Both the position numbers and the translations under genes were made by a program. Source: Hyphomicrobiales bacterium (lineage in GTDB: Bacteria > Pseudomonadota > Alphaproteobacteria > Rhizobiales > Rhizobiaceae). Taken from it: DNA of 64,000 nt. The notes under the pieces are model-generated. The model did no database searches and was not told where the DNA came from. It worked only from the letters and a program-made list of their open reading frames with translations. The DNA is taken from assembly GCA_900472175.1 (NCBI GenBank), contig UCHD01000005.1:186001-250000 (forward strand). The letters are read 5' to 3'. Of this stretch, positions 16,450 to 24,941 are shown in pieces; position 1 is the first letter of the stretch; each line of letters starts with the position of its first letter.

Positions 16450-17955
16450 ATGACACGAGAAACCAACGATCTGCAGCCGGCCGTGGCGGCCGTTCTAGCA
16501 TCGGCTGCAAGGCTCGATGTGCTGCGCACGGTCGTCCCGGATATGGCGGAGCCGGACGCCGATTTCAGCGATCTCGCCGACATCGCCGCCGCCCTCTTTG
16601 ACGCGCCGGTTGCACTGATCACTCTTCTCGATGCGCAGAACCAGTGGTTCAAGGCAACCAGCGGCATTGACGAGACACATGCGCCGTCCCGTGATTCTTT
16701 TTGTGTCCACACGATTGCCGGGCCGCTGGACGGTGCGCTGGTGGTCGCGGATGCCAGGAGCGATCCAAGGTTTTCCAATCAGCCGCGCGTTACTGGCGCG
16801 CCCTTCCTTCGTTTCTACGCTGGGGTTCCGCTTGTTGTAGACGGTCAACCGGTGGGCACGATCTGTGTTTTCGATCTGCGTCCACGAGACGATCTGGCGC
16901 CGCAACTCATTGTCCAACTGCAACGGTTGTCGCGCGTCGCGTCCTCACTCTTCATCCTGAAGCACGAAGCCCGTCAGCGCGCCTTGAAGGAAGTCGCCTT
17001 GTCGCGCGAGGAGCAGCGGCATGCGATGGCTCTGGATGCGGCAAATGTCGGCAGCTGGTTGTGGGATATCCGCTCCGGCAATGTTTCCTGCAATGAGCCG
17101 ATGTTGCGGATGTTCGGCATGCCATCCACCAAAAACATGCAGGCCCGCGATATCTTCAGTGCCATTCACCCCGAGGACCGCGTGGCGACCCTGTCGAAGT
17201 TCCGGTCCGCCATGACGCACGACCAGGAATATGACGGCACCTTCCGGGTGGCATCGACGGGGCGCTGGCTGCTTGGCCGCGGCCGTGTTCATGAGCGCGA
17301 TGCCGAGGGCAAGGCGACTGTTTTTCTCGGCATCAATGTCGATGTGACCGAAGAGCAGGGAGCGACCCAGCGCACCCGGCTTTTGCTGCGTGAACTCAAT
17401 CACCGGGTCAAGAATACGCTGGCCATGCTGCAATCCCTGGCGCGCCAGACCCTGCGGCAGACAAGCGACCCGCAGGAGTTCATGACGGCGTTCGCGGGCC
17501 GCCTGCAGGCGATCTCTGAAGCGCACGGGCTGCTTTCGGATCACGAATGGGGCGAGATCCGTCTGTCCGCATTGCTGGCGAAACAATTGGCGCCGCATGT
17601 GCGGGACTATGAAAAGCAGATCGAGATCCACAAGGACGAAATCCTGCTCGGGCCGGACCAAGCCGTCGGTCTGGGGCTGGTTCTGCACGAACTCGCAACC
17701 AATGCAGCGAAATACGGATCGCTGTCGGTTTACGGCGGCCGGGTGGTTTTAACCGCCCGCAGTGTCGACGAAGAGGGCCGCCGCGTCCTGCATATGACCT
17801 GGACTGAGGTCGGTGGTCCGCCGGTCGAAGAGCCCGCCCGGCGCGGCTTCGGCTCGATCCTGATTGAGCGCAGCCTGGACAAGGTGATGGGTAGTTCGGT
17901 GAAGGTTGAATATCTACCGGCAGGCCTGACGGCAATCGTCCGCCTGCCGCTTTGA
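16450..17955 (+). CDS. GAF-PAS HWE-type sensor histidine kinase
   Basis: 501 residues from the ATG at 16450; an in-frame GTG at 16336 would add 38 residues but overlaps the hairpin region and has no ribosome site. A GAF domain (about 35-175, FDAPVALITLLDAQNQWFKA) and a PAS domain (about 190-305, ending in the PAC-like VFLGINVDVTEEQ) precede the HWE kinase core: RELNHRVKNTLAMLQSLARQ (His318), HELATNAAKYGSLS (His413), WTE (451-453) and an intact GFGSILIERSL box. It is soluble. Position 181 bases after ecfG suggests input to PhyR or a related single-domain regulator. Confidence 0.87.
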   Translation: MTRETNDLQPAVAAVLASAARLDVLRTVVPDMAEPDADFSDLADIAAALFDAPVALITLLDAQNQWFKATSGIDETHAPSRDSFCVHTIAGPLDGALVVADARSDPRFSNQPRVTGAPFLRFYAGVPLVVDGQPVGTICVFDLRPRDDLAPQLIVQLQRLSRVASSLFILKHEARQRALKEVALSREEQRHAMALDAANVGSWLWDIRSGNVSCNEPMLRMFGMPSTKNMQARDIFSAIHPEDRVATLSKFRSAMTHDQEYDGTFRVASTGRWLLGRGRVHERDAEGKATVFLGINVDVTEEQGATQRTRLLLRELNHRVKNTLAMLQSLARQTLRQTSDPQEFMTAFAGRLQAISEAHGLLSDHEWGEIRLSALLAKQLAPHVRDYEKQIEIHKDEILLGPDQAVGLGLVLHELATNAAKYGSLSVYGGRVVLTARSVDEEGRRVLHMTWTEVGGPPVEEPARRGFGSILIERSLDKVMGSSVKVEYLPAGLTAIVRLPL

Positions 17956-17975
17956 CACTGCCTTCCTGTCCTGCC

Positions 17976-18407
17976 TCAAGAACGATCGTTATCGCCTGAT
18001 TTTCTCATCAAGCCGAGAACCGTGCCAACGCCGACCGCAAGACCGGCGGCAAGGAGCGGCTGTTTGCGAAAAAGCGTCAGCGCCGTGGCGATGGCAAATG
18101 TGGTCTGCGCCTGTGAGCGGCGGCGCTTTTCGGCAGCGATGCGTTCGTCACGGGCATTCAGCGCGTACATGATACCGATAATGATCAAGCCGATAACGAC
18201 GGAGATTCCCGCAAGGATCATTGTGGCTTTCAGGGGTGTGTAGATCGCACTCAGATAGATGGCGCCTGCCACCAGTGCAAAGATGTACGCGGTGAGGAAG
18301 AACAGCGATGCAATGGCCCACATCGCACCGTTGCGCTTGTAGCGCGACACGGTGACGCCGACATCCGTCACGACAAGAGCCGAAAGCATTGCAGCCAGAG
18401 GACCCAT
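17976..18407 (-). CDS. phage-holin-like (Phage_holin_3_6 type) membrane protein
   Basis: 143 residues from the ATG at 18407. Two hydrophobic segments (IASLFFLTAYIFALVAGAIY and ATMILAGISVVIGLIIIGI) are followed by a charged stretch (NARDERIAAEKRRRS) and a C-terminal glycine/alanine-rich segment. Small proteins of this kind often lie beside DUF883 proteins and are induced in the general stress response of alphaproteobacteria. It follows the DUF883 gene by 117 bases on the same strand and may share its EcfG promoter. Biochemical function is unknown. Confidence 0.7.
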   Translation of the reverse strand: MGPLAAMLSALVVTDVGVTVSRYKRNGAMWAIASLFFLTAYIFALVAGAIYLSAIYTPLKATMILAGISVVIGLIIIGIMYALNARDERIAAEKRRRSQAQTTFAIATALTLFRKQPLLAAGLAVGVGTVLGLMRKSGDNDRS

Positions 18408-18524
18408 TTTTTTCTCCAGAAGGCAGATGACACAAAGGCCGGCTGACAACCATGTTGCTTCGCCAGCCTTCGATGGGATGCGGGCGGCCGGATTGTTGTC
18501 CGGCGGCCCACTCGGGTCGGTGGG

Positions 18525-18914
18525 TTATCGGCGGATCAAGGCGGCGACCAGCAGGCCCAAGGCAGCAGCAGCGCCCAGGGTGGCAACCGGATGCTGGCGC
18601 ACGGTCCGGCGGACCTGCTTTTCTGTCACCGAATAGCGGCTGCGCAGCTCGGCAAACAGTGCTTCGCCATTTTCGAGGAGATCTTGAAGTCCCGCCTCGG
18701 CCTGATCGCGTGCATCGTGGGCGCGTTCACGAACGTCCCTGGACGCATCGGATGCCCGGGCGCGCGCATCCTTCGATGCGTCTGCGCCGCGTTGCGACAG
18801 GAGCTTGGCCAAGGATGCGATTTCGTCGCGGATTTCGCTGATCTGATCTTCGATCGGGGCATCGAGAAGGCTGCCATTGCGCTTCTTTGCGCCTGAAAAG
18901 AGACCTGTGGCCAT
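18525..18914 (-). CDS. DUF883 family (ElaB/YqjD-like) stress protein
   Basis: 129 residues. The middle (about 25-95) is a highly charged, probably coiled-coil region rich in Ala, Arg and Asp (SKDARARASDASRDVRERAH), and the C terminus has one hydrophobic segment HPVATLGAAAALGLLVAAL ending in IRR. This matches DUF883/ElaB-YqjD proteins, which anchor in the inner membrane; the E. coli homologues bind ribosomes in stationary phase. An exact EcfG promoter lies 105-129 bases upstream of its start, so it belongs to the stress regulon. Molecular role here is unknown. Confidence 0.8.
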   Translation of the reverse strand: MATGLFSGAKKRNGSLLDAPIEDQISEIRDEIASLAKLLSQRGADASKDARARASDASRDVRERAHDARDQAEAGLQDLLENGEALFAELRSRYSVTEKQVRRTVRQHPVATLGAAAALGLLVAALIRR

Positions 18915-19018
18915 GAAGAAACTCCTTGATGCGCCGGGGCAGCGGTTCTGAGCTGTGCCCCGGTGTGCGGGTCGTGCCGGCAGGTGAAAACATCACCAAG
19001 TCAGCGGTTCGCCACTTC

Positions 19019-19043
19019 AACGCGCAGAAAGGTGTTTGGTTCC
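19019..19043 (-). promoter_or_regulatory. exact EcfG promoter of the DUF883 gene
   Basis: On the minus strand GGAAC (19043-19039), 16 bases, CGTT (19022-19019). The -10 element is 105 bases before the DUF883 start, giving an untranslated leader of nearly 100 bases. It lies just beyond the 3' end of hmuV. Confidence 0.75.
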
Positions 19044-19058
19044 ATTGTTCATAACCGT

Positions 19059-19844
19059 TCAGGCTGCCGTATGCGGCAGGACGAACGGAACATTGCCGAC
19101 CGGTGTGGCATTGACCCGCATGGCGCAGCCAAATACCGCTTCCATCACCGCATCTGTCATCACCTCGTTCGGATGCCCCGTCGCATGGACGCGTCCGGCC
19201 TTCATCATGATCATCCGGTCGGCGAACATCGCCGTCAGGTTGAGGTCGTGCATGATTGCGATGACACCGCCGCCGCGTTCGCAAAAGCCCCGGGCCAGCC
19301 GCATGATGGTCAGTTGATGGCGGATATCGAGGCTCGAGACCGGCTCGTCCAGCAGCAGGAAGGAGGGCTCGCCATGCTGGACCGGCTCCCAGATCTGGCA
19401 CAGCGCCCGCGCAAGCTGGACACGCTGCTGCTCACCGCCGGAAAGTTCCTGGTAGAAGCGGCCGGCAAAACCGGACAGGTCGACGGCTTCAAGCGCATCG
19501 CGGGCAATCCGGTCGGTATCGGCCGCATCCGCTTTGGCTCCGACCGACAGGCCCATGCGGACGATTTCGCGTACTGTGAATGGAAAGGAAATGACGGTGG
19601 ATTGCGGCAGTACAGCCCGTTTCAACGCCAGTTCCCAGGGTTTCAACGTCGTGATGTTATGGCTGTTAATGCTGACGGTGCCGTCATAGGGGACTTCACC
19701 GGCAATGGCCTTGAGGCTGGTGGTCTTGCCGGATCCGTTGGGGCCGACGATTGCAGTCAATTGTCCGGCCGCAGCCTCGATGTTGACGCCGTGCAGGACC
19801 TGCGTGCCGGAAAGCCGGACGGAGAGATTACTGGCCTTGATCAT
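19059..19844 (-). CDS. hmuV: heme ABC transporter ATP-binding protein HmuV
   Basis: 261 residues. Walker A is GPNGSGKTT (about residues 34-42), signature LSGGEQQRVQLARAL, Walker B LLLDEPVSSLD, followed by the switch histidine in IAIMHDLNLT. It is the FecE/BtuD class ATPase that drives heme through HmuU. It starts three bases after the hmuU stop and ends the operon hmuPSTUV. The nearby EcfG promoter at 19019-19043 is for the next gene and not for this one. Confidence 0.95.
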   Translation of the reverse strand: MIKASNLSVRLSGTQVLHGVNIEAAAGQLTAIVGPNGSGKTTSLKAIAGEVPYDGTVSINSHNITTLKPWELALKRAVLPQSTVISFPFTVREIVRMGLSVGAKADAADTDRIARDALEAVDLSGFAGRFYQELSGGEQQRVQLARALCQIWEPVQHGEPSFLLLDEPVSSLDIRHQLTIMRLARGFCERGGGVIAIMHDLNLTAMFADRMIMMKAGRVHATGHPNEVMTDAVMEAVFGCAMRVNATPVGNVPFVLPHTAA

Positions 19845-19847
19845 GGT

Positions 19848-20984
19848 CTAAAGCCCCATATGGGAGCGCCCGCGCAGCAGGATCCATAGGAAGAACGGCG
19901 CGCCGGCAAAAGCGGTGATGATGCCGATCGGTAATTCGGCCGGCGGAACGATGGTGCGGGCGATCATATCGGCAAAGATCAGCAATGTGCCGCCGAGCAA
20001 TGCCGATGCCGGCAAAAGATACCGGTGGTCAGGCCCGATCACCATTCTCAGCACATGCGGAACGACAATGCCGACAAAGCCGATACCGCCGCTGACGGCA
20101 ACCGAAGCGCCGGTGGACGCTGCGACGCTGACGATGGCGATGTTCTTCAGCCGCTGAACCGGAATGCCCATGTGGAAGGCCGCGGCTTCTCCAAGCGTCA
20201 GGGCGTTGAGGCCGCGCGCCAGAAACGGAACAACCGCGAGCGAGATGAGGATGATCGGACCGGCCGACAGGATTTTCATCCAGTTGGCACCGGCCAGCGA
20301 ACCGAGACCCCAAAATGTCAGGTCGCGCAATTGCTTGTCGTCGGCCATGAAAATCAGAACGCCGGTGACGGCGCCGGCCAGCGCGCCGAGCGCAATACCG
20401 GCCAGCAACATGGTGGCGACCGAAGTCTGGCCGCTGCGCGTGGCAATCTTGTAGAGCAGCAGGGTCGTGATCAGACCACCGACAAAGGCTGCGACCGGCA
20501 GCGCGTAGAAGCCGAAGACCGCAAACAGCGGGCCAAAAAACGAACTGCCAAGTACGATCAGCAGGACCGCGCCGAGACTTGCGCCGGAGGAGACACCAAC
20601 CAGACCAGGATCTGCCAGCGGATTGCGGAACAAGCCCTGCATCACCGCGCCCGAGACGGCGAGCGACGCACCGACCAGCAGGCCGAGTACAGCACGTGGC
20701 AGGCGAATATCGAGAATGATGATACGATCGCGCACGCTCAACGCCTGCTCGGCACTCTCCATGCCAAGCAGCCAGCGCAACACATTGGCCAGCGAGGCAT
20801 CGGCGGCCCCGGTCATGATCGATGCCGCAAACATCGCAGCGGCGGCCACGACGAGGAAAACAATCAAAAGCCGCGCAAGCCGTGACCGGTCGCCCATATG
20901 CCAGTCGGATATCAAGCGTGCCGCATAGGACCGCGACCGGCCGTCACCCGCCATCATTTCACTGGGAAGCATTCGGTTTTCCAT
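19848..20984 (-). CDS. hmuU: heme ABC transporter permease HmuU (FecCD family)
   Basis: 378 residues with about nine to ten membrane helices. Family motifs include RLPRAVLGLLVGASLAVSGA, GLFRNPLADPGLVGVSSGA and FVGIVVPHVLRMVIGPDHR. It forms the inner-membrane heme channel as a homodimer with HmuV. The annotated start overlaps the last 26 bases of hmuT; a second in-frame ATG at 20972 would shorten the overlap, and the first ~45 residues are hydrophilic, so the exact start is uncertain. Confidence 0.94.
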   Translation of the reverse strand: MENRMLPSEMMAGDGRSRSYAARLISDWHMGDRSRLARLLIVFLVVAAAAMFAASIMTGAADASLANVLRWLLGMESAEQALSVRDRIIILDIRLPRAVLGLLVGASLAVSGAVMQGLFRNPLADPGLVGVSSGASLGAVLLIVLGSSFFGPLFAVFGFYALPVAAFVGGLITTLLLYKIATRSGQTSVATMLLAGIALGALAGAVTGVLIFMADDKQLRDLTFWGLGSLAGANWMKILSAGPIILISLAVVPFLARGLNALTLGEAAAFHMGIPVQRLKNIAIVSVAASTGASVAVSGGIGFVGIVVPHVLRMVIGPDHRYLLPASALLGGTLLIFADMIARTIVPPAELPIGIITAFAGAPFFLWILLRGRSHMGL

Positions 20985-21906
20985 AGATCGCGCTTGTCAA
21001 TTCGCGCACCGCGCTTGCCGTTCTCGGCCCGAAGCCGAGCAGATGCAGACCGTCCATGCGGATGACCGTCTTGTTTTTCGCCGCTGGCGTCAAGCTGAGG
21101 GCAGGATGCGCGAAAAGCTCGTCATCGCTTGCCGAATGGCTGCCGCGGCGGGTCATCATCAGTACGACATCGGGTTTGGCTTCGATGATCGCCTCGTCGG
21201 TCAGCGGTTTGTAACCCTGAAAGCCGGCGGTGGCGTTGACGGCGCCGGAGAGCGCGATGATGCCATCGGCGGCGGTGCCTGCGCCGGACGCCATGATCTT
21301 GCCGCCCTGCGTGCTCAGGATGAAGATAACGCGCTTGCGCTCGCTTTCCGGCCGCTTTGCTGTTTCGGCAACGGCTGCATCAAGGTCTGCCTTGACCTGA
21401 TCGGCAAGGATCGCTGCCTTTTCAGGGACACCGAGAAAGTCACCGACATTGCGGATCTTCACGAGAATGCCGTCGCGATCGAATTTTTCCGGCACCGTCT
21501 GAAACGGGATGCCGGCGTTCTTGAGCACGGTAAGCGTTTCAGGCGGGCCGCTGCCTTCGACAGCGAGGATGGCGCTCGGGTTGATGCCGATCACGCCTTC
21601 CGGCGACAATTGCCGCATATAGCCGACGTCCGGAAGCTTGGTTGCTGCTTCCGGATAGAGGCTGGTCGAGTCGCGACCGACGAGTTTTCCTTCTTCGCCG
21701 AGTGCATAGATGATTTCCGTAACGTCGCCGCCAACGGAAACCAGCCGGGAGGTGTCGGCCTTCTGCATTTCCTGTGCAACAGCGGCACGCACGAAGGACG
21801 CACCATCCGGCAGGGCGGACGGTAGCACGAAAGGAGTAGAGACCGCGAAGATCGCCAAAGCCAGTTCCCACGAACGCAGCCGGCGGAAATCATAGGGAGC
21901 TTTCAT
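20959..21906 (-). CDS. hmuT: heme ABC transporter periplasmic binding protein HmuT
   Basis: 315 residues from the ATG at 21906, ten bases after the hmuS stop; a longer reading frame into hmuS is rejected. An N-terminal signal region runs to about AVAQ (residue 44-45). The body is a helical-backbone metal/heme-binding protein (class III): VSVGGDVTEIIYALGEEGKLVGRD, then a C-terminal lobe with GGSIKMASG-like ligand residues and AKPDVVLMMTRRG. It collects heme in the periplasm for HmuUV. Confidence 0.93.
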   Translation of the reverse strand: MKAPYDFRRLRSWELALAIFAVSTPFVLPSALPDGASFVRAAVAQEMQKADTSRLVSVGGDVTEIIYALGEEGKLVGRDSTSLYPEAATKLPDVGYMRQLSPEGVIGINPSAILAVEGSGPPETLTVLKNAGIPFQTVPEKFDRDGILVKIRNVGDFLGVPEKAAILADQVKADLDAAVAETAKRPESERKRVIFILSTQGGKIMASGAGTAADGIIALSGAVNATAGFQGYKPLTDEAIIEAKPDVVLMMTRRGSHSASDDELFAHPALSLTPAAKNKTVIRMDGLHLLGFGPRTASAVRELTSAIYGKPNASQ

Positions 21907-21916
21907 GACCGTTCCT

Positions 21917-22969
21917 TCAGGCCGCTTCGGTGATATCGAGCCGTGCGAGATTTTCCATGACGGCGCGCCATTCCTCGCGTTCGGCAAAGCCTTCCTTGCG
22001 CTTGCCGAAAAACTGGATGACCATGTCCCCCTTGGCGTCGAGTGCTTCGAGCGAGGTTACATGGCCGTCGGCGGTCGGCTTGCGGACCGCCCAGATTTCG
22101 GCAAGGTGATCGCTGCGCAGGTGCAGGTGCAATGTCGGGTCCATGATGTTGAGCCACGGCCCCATTGTTTGGATATTGGCAACCGGTCCGGAATGGATCT
22201 GGATGATGCCGTGATTGCCAACGAAACACATGATCGGCACTTCGATCCTGGCCGCTTCGCGCAGCATCGCTTCGACGGCTTCGGGCTGCAGTTTCCAGGC
22301 GTAGTCTTCACCAACCGACTGCAGCGCTTCGCGGCGGCCGACCTTCAATTTACGCAGCAATCCGTGGAACTGATGCGTATCGGTCATCTTGCTCCACTCG
22401 TCGCGCAATGTTGCGACATCAACCGGCACGGTCTCGGCAATGCTTTCGAGCTTGATCTCGGGGACAAAATCCTGCGACTGGTCGTCGAGCCGGAAGGCTT
22501 CGACGATGCTGTGGTAGGCATCGAGATTGGTGGCCGGGCGCAAGTGCACCTTGTGAACGGCGGTTCCCTGCTTGTCGAAGAACTGCAGGCTGCGGCGCAC
22601 GTCATCACCATCGGTCTTGGTCACGGCAAAGCCATGGGCCCAGGCGCCGGGGAAGATGCGCAAGTCGATATTTTCGCCAAGTACGATCGAGGCGTGTTTG
22701 CCGGGGGTGATGTTTTCAAAGACGCCGATCTTTTCGTGAACCGCACTTTCGTTACGGGTCAGCGCCATCACTTCTCCAAGTTCCGCTGCCCGTTCCAGAA
22801 AGCGATTGGCGCTGCCATCGATGCGAATGCTGGTGAGACCGCATTCGGCCGCAACAAGGGCTGCTTCCGAAATGCCAAGCTGAGCGGCGATATCGCGCTC
22901 GCGCATCTTCGGATTGGCAGCCCGGTAGGCGCGGATTTCGGATGGGGTCGGGCGGGATGTTTGGGTCAT
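21917..22969 (-). CDS. hmuS: hemin-degrading factor HmuS
   Basis: 350 residues, normal for the family, made of two similar halves of the HemS/ChuX fold (for example ALTRNESAVHEKIG in the first and PIMCFVGNHGIIQIHSGPV in the second). HmuS binds incoming heme in the cytoplasm and takes part in its transfer or breakdown. It follows hmuP by nine bases. The first-half His-containing segment NESAVHEKIG matches the region of the heme-ligating histidine in relatives. Confidence 0.94.
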   Translation of the reverse strand: MTQTSRPTPSEIRAYRAANPKMRERDIAAQLGISEAALVAAECGLTSIRIDGSANRFLERAAELGEVMALTRNESAVHEKIGVFENITPGKHASIVLGENIDLRIFPGAWAHGFAVTKTDGDDVRRSLQFFDKQGTAVHKVHLRPATNLDAYHSIVEAFRLDDQSQDFVPEIKLESIAETVPVDVATLRDEWSKMTDTHQFHGLLRKLKVGRREALQSVGEDYAWKLQPEAVEAMLREAARIEVPIMCFVGNHGIIQIHSGPVANIQTMGPWLNIMDPTLHLHLRSDHLAEIWAVRKPTADGHVTSLEALDAKGDMVIQFFGKRKEGFAEREEWRAVMENLARLDITEAA

Positions 22970-22978
22970 GTGTCTGGC

Positions 22979-23152
22979 CTATTTGTTCAGAATAAGTTTG
23001 CCCTGACGGGTGATCTTCATGCGGTAGATCGCGCCTTCATGTGCAATGAGGATTTCGTTTCCACCGCGGAAAAGCTCGCGGCTTTCGACGATGCGCTGTG
23101 TCTGGCCTGCCGGGACGGCGACCGGCACGGCATCTGGTTCATTCGGTGTCAC
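22979..23152 (-). CDS. hmuP: hemin uptake protein HmuP (HemP family)
   Basis: 57 residues, starting at a GTG (23152) and ending in TAG at 22979. The conserved HemP core RIVESRELFRGGNEILIAHE is followed by GAIYRMKITRQGKLILNK. No in-frame ATG lies upstream before a stop codon, so GTG is the best start. HmuP is needed for heme uptake in rhizobia and acts with Irr as an activator in Bradyrhizobium. It is the first gene of hmuPSTUV, 79 bases from the IRO box. Confidence 0.88.
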   Translation of the reverse strand: MTPNEPDAVPVAVPAGQTQRIVESRELFRGGNEILIAHEGAIYRMKITRQGKLILNK

Positions 23153-23230
23153 AGGTTTCCGGTCCTGATCATGCGGCCGAAAAACAAGGGTTTTCCTTCT
23201 TCTTTAGCCGGGGCATTGTGATTAGTATCT

Positions 23231-23245
23231 TGACTTCATTACTCA
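23231..23245. promoter_or_regulatory. RirA IRO box (TGA-N9-TCA) before hmuP
   Basis: TGA at 23231-23233, nine bases, TCA at 23243-23245. This is the palindromic IRO box bound by the iron repressor RirA of Rhizobiaceae. It lies in an AT-rich stretch between the divergent hmuP (minus) and the secreted protein gene (plus, 23381) and could control both. Confidence 0.65.
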
Positions 23246-23380
23246 CCTTTTATTATGGACGCAATATAGGATTTTTTTAGTCCAGTTTAATTGCCGGGCC
23301 GAAATGCGCTGCAAGCGAATGAGGCTGTCAGGCGCTGATGGCTCGGTTGCGGCAAGCCACTCTGTGAGGATGGATAGACG

Positions 23381-23818
23381 ATGATGAAATGTGTTCGACT
23401 GCTCTCTCTGACCGTTTTGGCAGCCTCGTGTTCAGCCGCGGCGGTCTTGGCGCAGGAAGCGGGAACGTCCGGCAACCTGTCGATCGAGATCAACGACCTC
23501 ACGCCGTCGGACAAGGGCTGCAAGTTGACATTCGTGGCGGCAAACACGTTGCAGCAATCGCTATCGAAGGTTTCCTTTGAGTTTGTGCTGTTTGATGGAA
23601 AGGGTTTGGTCGAGCGAATGGCCGTTCTCGATTTCCGCGATCTGCCTGCTGCCAAGACGAAGGTCCGGCAGTTCGATCTGCCCGGAACGAAATGCGAGGC
23701 TGTGAAGAGCCTGTTGATCAACGATGCTCCGGTCTGCGACGGTGACGGTGTTGCCAAGGACGCCTGTATGAAGGCGTTGAAGACGGGTTCAAAATTGCCT
23801 GTCGAACTGAAGGGCTGA
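23381..23818 (+). CDS. conserved secreted protein linked to tonB
   Basis: 145 residues with a signal peptide (LLSLTVLAASCSAAAVLAQ, cleavage near residue 25) and no membrane segment after it. Four cysteines in the mature part (GCKLTF, TKCEAV, VCDGDG, ACMKAL) could form two disulfides. The domain is unknown to me but resembles proteins found beside tonB in rhizobia. It is followed after 22 bases by tonB and probably co-transcribed; a periplasmic role in energised iron uptake is inferred from position only. A second ATG follows the first directly. Confidence 0.7.
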   Translation: MMKCVRLLSLTVLAASCSAAAVLAQEAGTSGNLSIEINDLTPSDKGCKLTFVAANTLQQSLSKVSFEFVLFDGKGLVERMAVLDFRDLPAAKTKVRQFDLPGTKCEAVKSLLINDAPVCDGDGVAKDACMKALKTGSKLPVELKG

Positions 23819-23843
23819 TGCGGATTTCGCGTCGGTATCTGTG

Positions 23844-24758
23844 ATGAACACTGTTATCAAATGGACCGGAGCGATCCTTTTCTCGCTTTTGGCGCATGCG
23901 GGCGCGACGCAACTGTTCGAGCCGAATGAAAAACCGCTGGAGCAGGAACTGGTCGCCGGCGGGGAGGCCATGGAGGTGGCTGTTCTCGGCAATGCGTTCG
24001 AAGAAACCGTTCTGGCCGGCGATCCCACCGAAGCGATCGAGCCGGAAGAACTGGAGCCCGAGCCGATCGAGCCGGAGCGGGTGGACGTGGCGGAGATATC
24101 ACCCGTTTCATCCGAAGTCACGGCCGAGACGCCGACGGACATTGTTCCCACCGAAGCCGATGTCATTCTTCCCGCAGAGGAAATCATTGCGGCCACAGCC
24201 GAACAGCCGGAAATCACTGCAACCGTTGCGCCGGTGGAAACTGTTGTTCCTGAGGAAAAGCCGGACATCAAGCCTGAACCTGAAAAGAAGCCGGAGCCGA
24301 AGAAGGAGCCGGACAAGGAAAAGCCGAAGAAGAAGCCTGTCCGCAAGAAGGCTGGCGATGCCGGCAAGCAGGTTGAAACGGTGACCAAGGGCCAGGCGGA
24401 TGGTGTCGAAGGTGCGGTTGCCACGGCCAGTACCGGCAAAAAAGGCAAGGTTGCCCAGGCATTCGGGAATGCGGCGGAAAGCAATTACAAGGGCAAGGTC
24501 CGCTCGAAAGTGCAGCGGCATTTCCGTTATCCCAAGTCGGCCGATCGTGCGGGTTTGGGCGGAACGGTAACGGTGAGCTTCACGATATCAGCCACTGGAG
24601 GTGTCTCCGGCGTCAGGATCGTCAAGGGATCAGGTTCGCCGGTTCTCGATGATGCTGCCGTAAGCGCAGTACAGAGGGCGGAGCCTTTTCCCAAAATTCC
24701 CGAGGCGGCCAATCGAAGCAGTTGGGCCTTTGTGATCCCGCTCCAATTTGGCCGCTAA
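23844..24758 (+). CDS. tonB: TonB energy-transducing protein
   Basis: 304 residues from the ATG at 23844 (a GTG lies one codon before). An N-terminal membrane anchor (TGAILFSLLAHAGATQLF) is followed by a long acidic then Pro/Glu/Lys-rich spacer (residues ~60-165, for example KPEPKKEPDKEKPKKKP) that crosses the periplasm, and a C-terminal TonB domain (~205-304: RHFRYPKSADRAGLGGTVTV, SGSPVLDDAAVSAVQRAEPFP). TonB passes proton-motive force to outer-membrane receptors, here presumably a heme receptor encoded elsewhere. ExbBD are not in this window. Confidence 0.93.
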   Translation: MNTVIKWTGAILFSLLAHAGATQLFEPNEKPLEQELVAGGEAMEVAVLGNAFEETVLAGDPTEAIEPEELEPEPIEPERVDVAEISPVSSEVTAETPTDIVPTEADVILPAEEIIAATAEQPEITATVAPVETVVPEEKPDIKPEPEKKPEPKKEPDKEKPKKKPVRKKAGDAGKQVETVTKGQADGVEGAVATASTGKKGKVAQAFGNAAESNYKGKVRSKVQRHFRYPKSADRAGLGGTVTVSFTISATGGVSGVRIVKGSGSPVLDDAAVSAVQRAEPFPKIPEAANRSSWAFVIPLQFGR

Positions 24759-24762
24759 TATC

Positions 24763-24801
24763 GCGCAAGCCCGTTTTGTCTGATGAAACACGGGCTTGCG
24801 C
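24763..24801 (+). terminator. terminator-like hairpin after tonB
   Basis: GCGCAAGCCCGT (24763-24774) pairs perfectly with ACGGGCTTGCGC (24790-24801), 12 bp, starting four bases after the tonB stop. No T run follows. Confidence 0.6.
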
Positions 24802-24839
24802 CGCATCAAGGCGCTGCGGCGCAACGTCTTTAGATAATA

Positions 24840-24854
24840 TGACAAAAAAACTCA
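24840..24854. promoter_or_regulatory. RirA IRO box (TGA-N9-TCA) before the DUF2325 operon
   Basis: TGA at 24840-24842, nine bases, TCA at 24852-24854, in an AT-rich stretch 87 bases before the DUF2325 start. Same pattern as at 23231-23245, the hmu box. Confidence 0.6.
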
Positions 24855-24941
24855 TCTTTATACTTTACTCTTTTTATCAAGTTAAATAGGGTTCCCGCAC
24901 GATCAGCCGGACGGCCGATTCCGAAACGCGCGGAGACTGAC

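Noticed and set aside
23246-23290. Irr-type ICE box (TTTAGAA-like repeats) near hmuP.
   Set aside because: AT-rich, but no inverted TTTAGAA/TTCTAAA pair can be found; only the IRO box is supported.
24871-24895. GGAAC on the minus strand at 24895-24891 near the DUF2325 gene.
   Set aside because: No GTT at the right spacing and no gene downstream on that strand.
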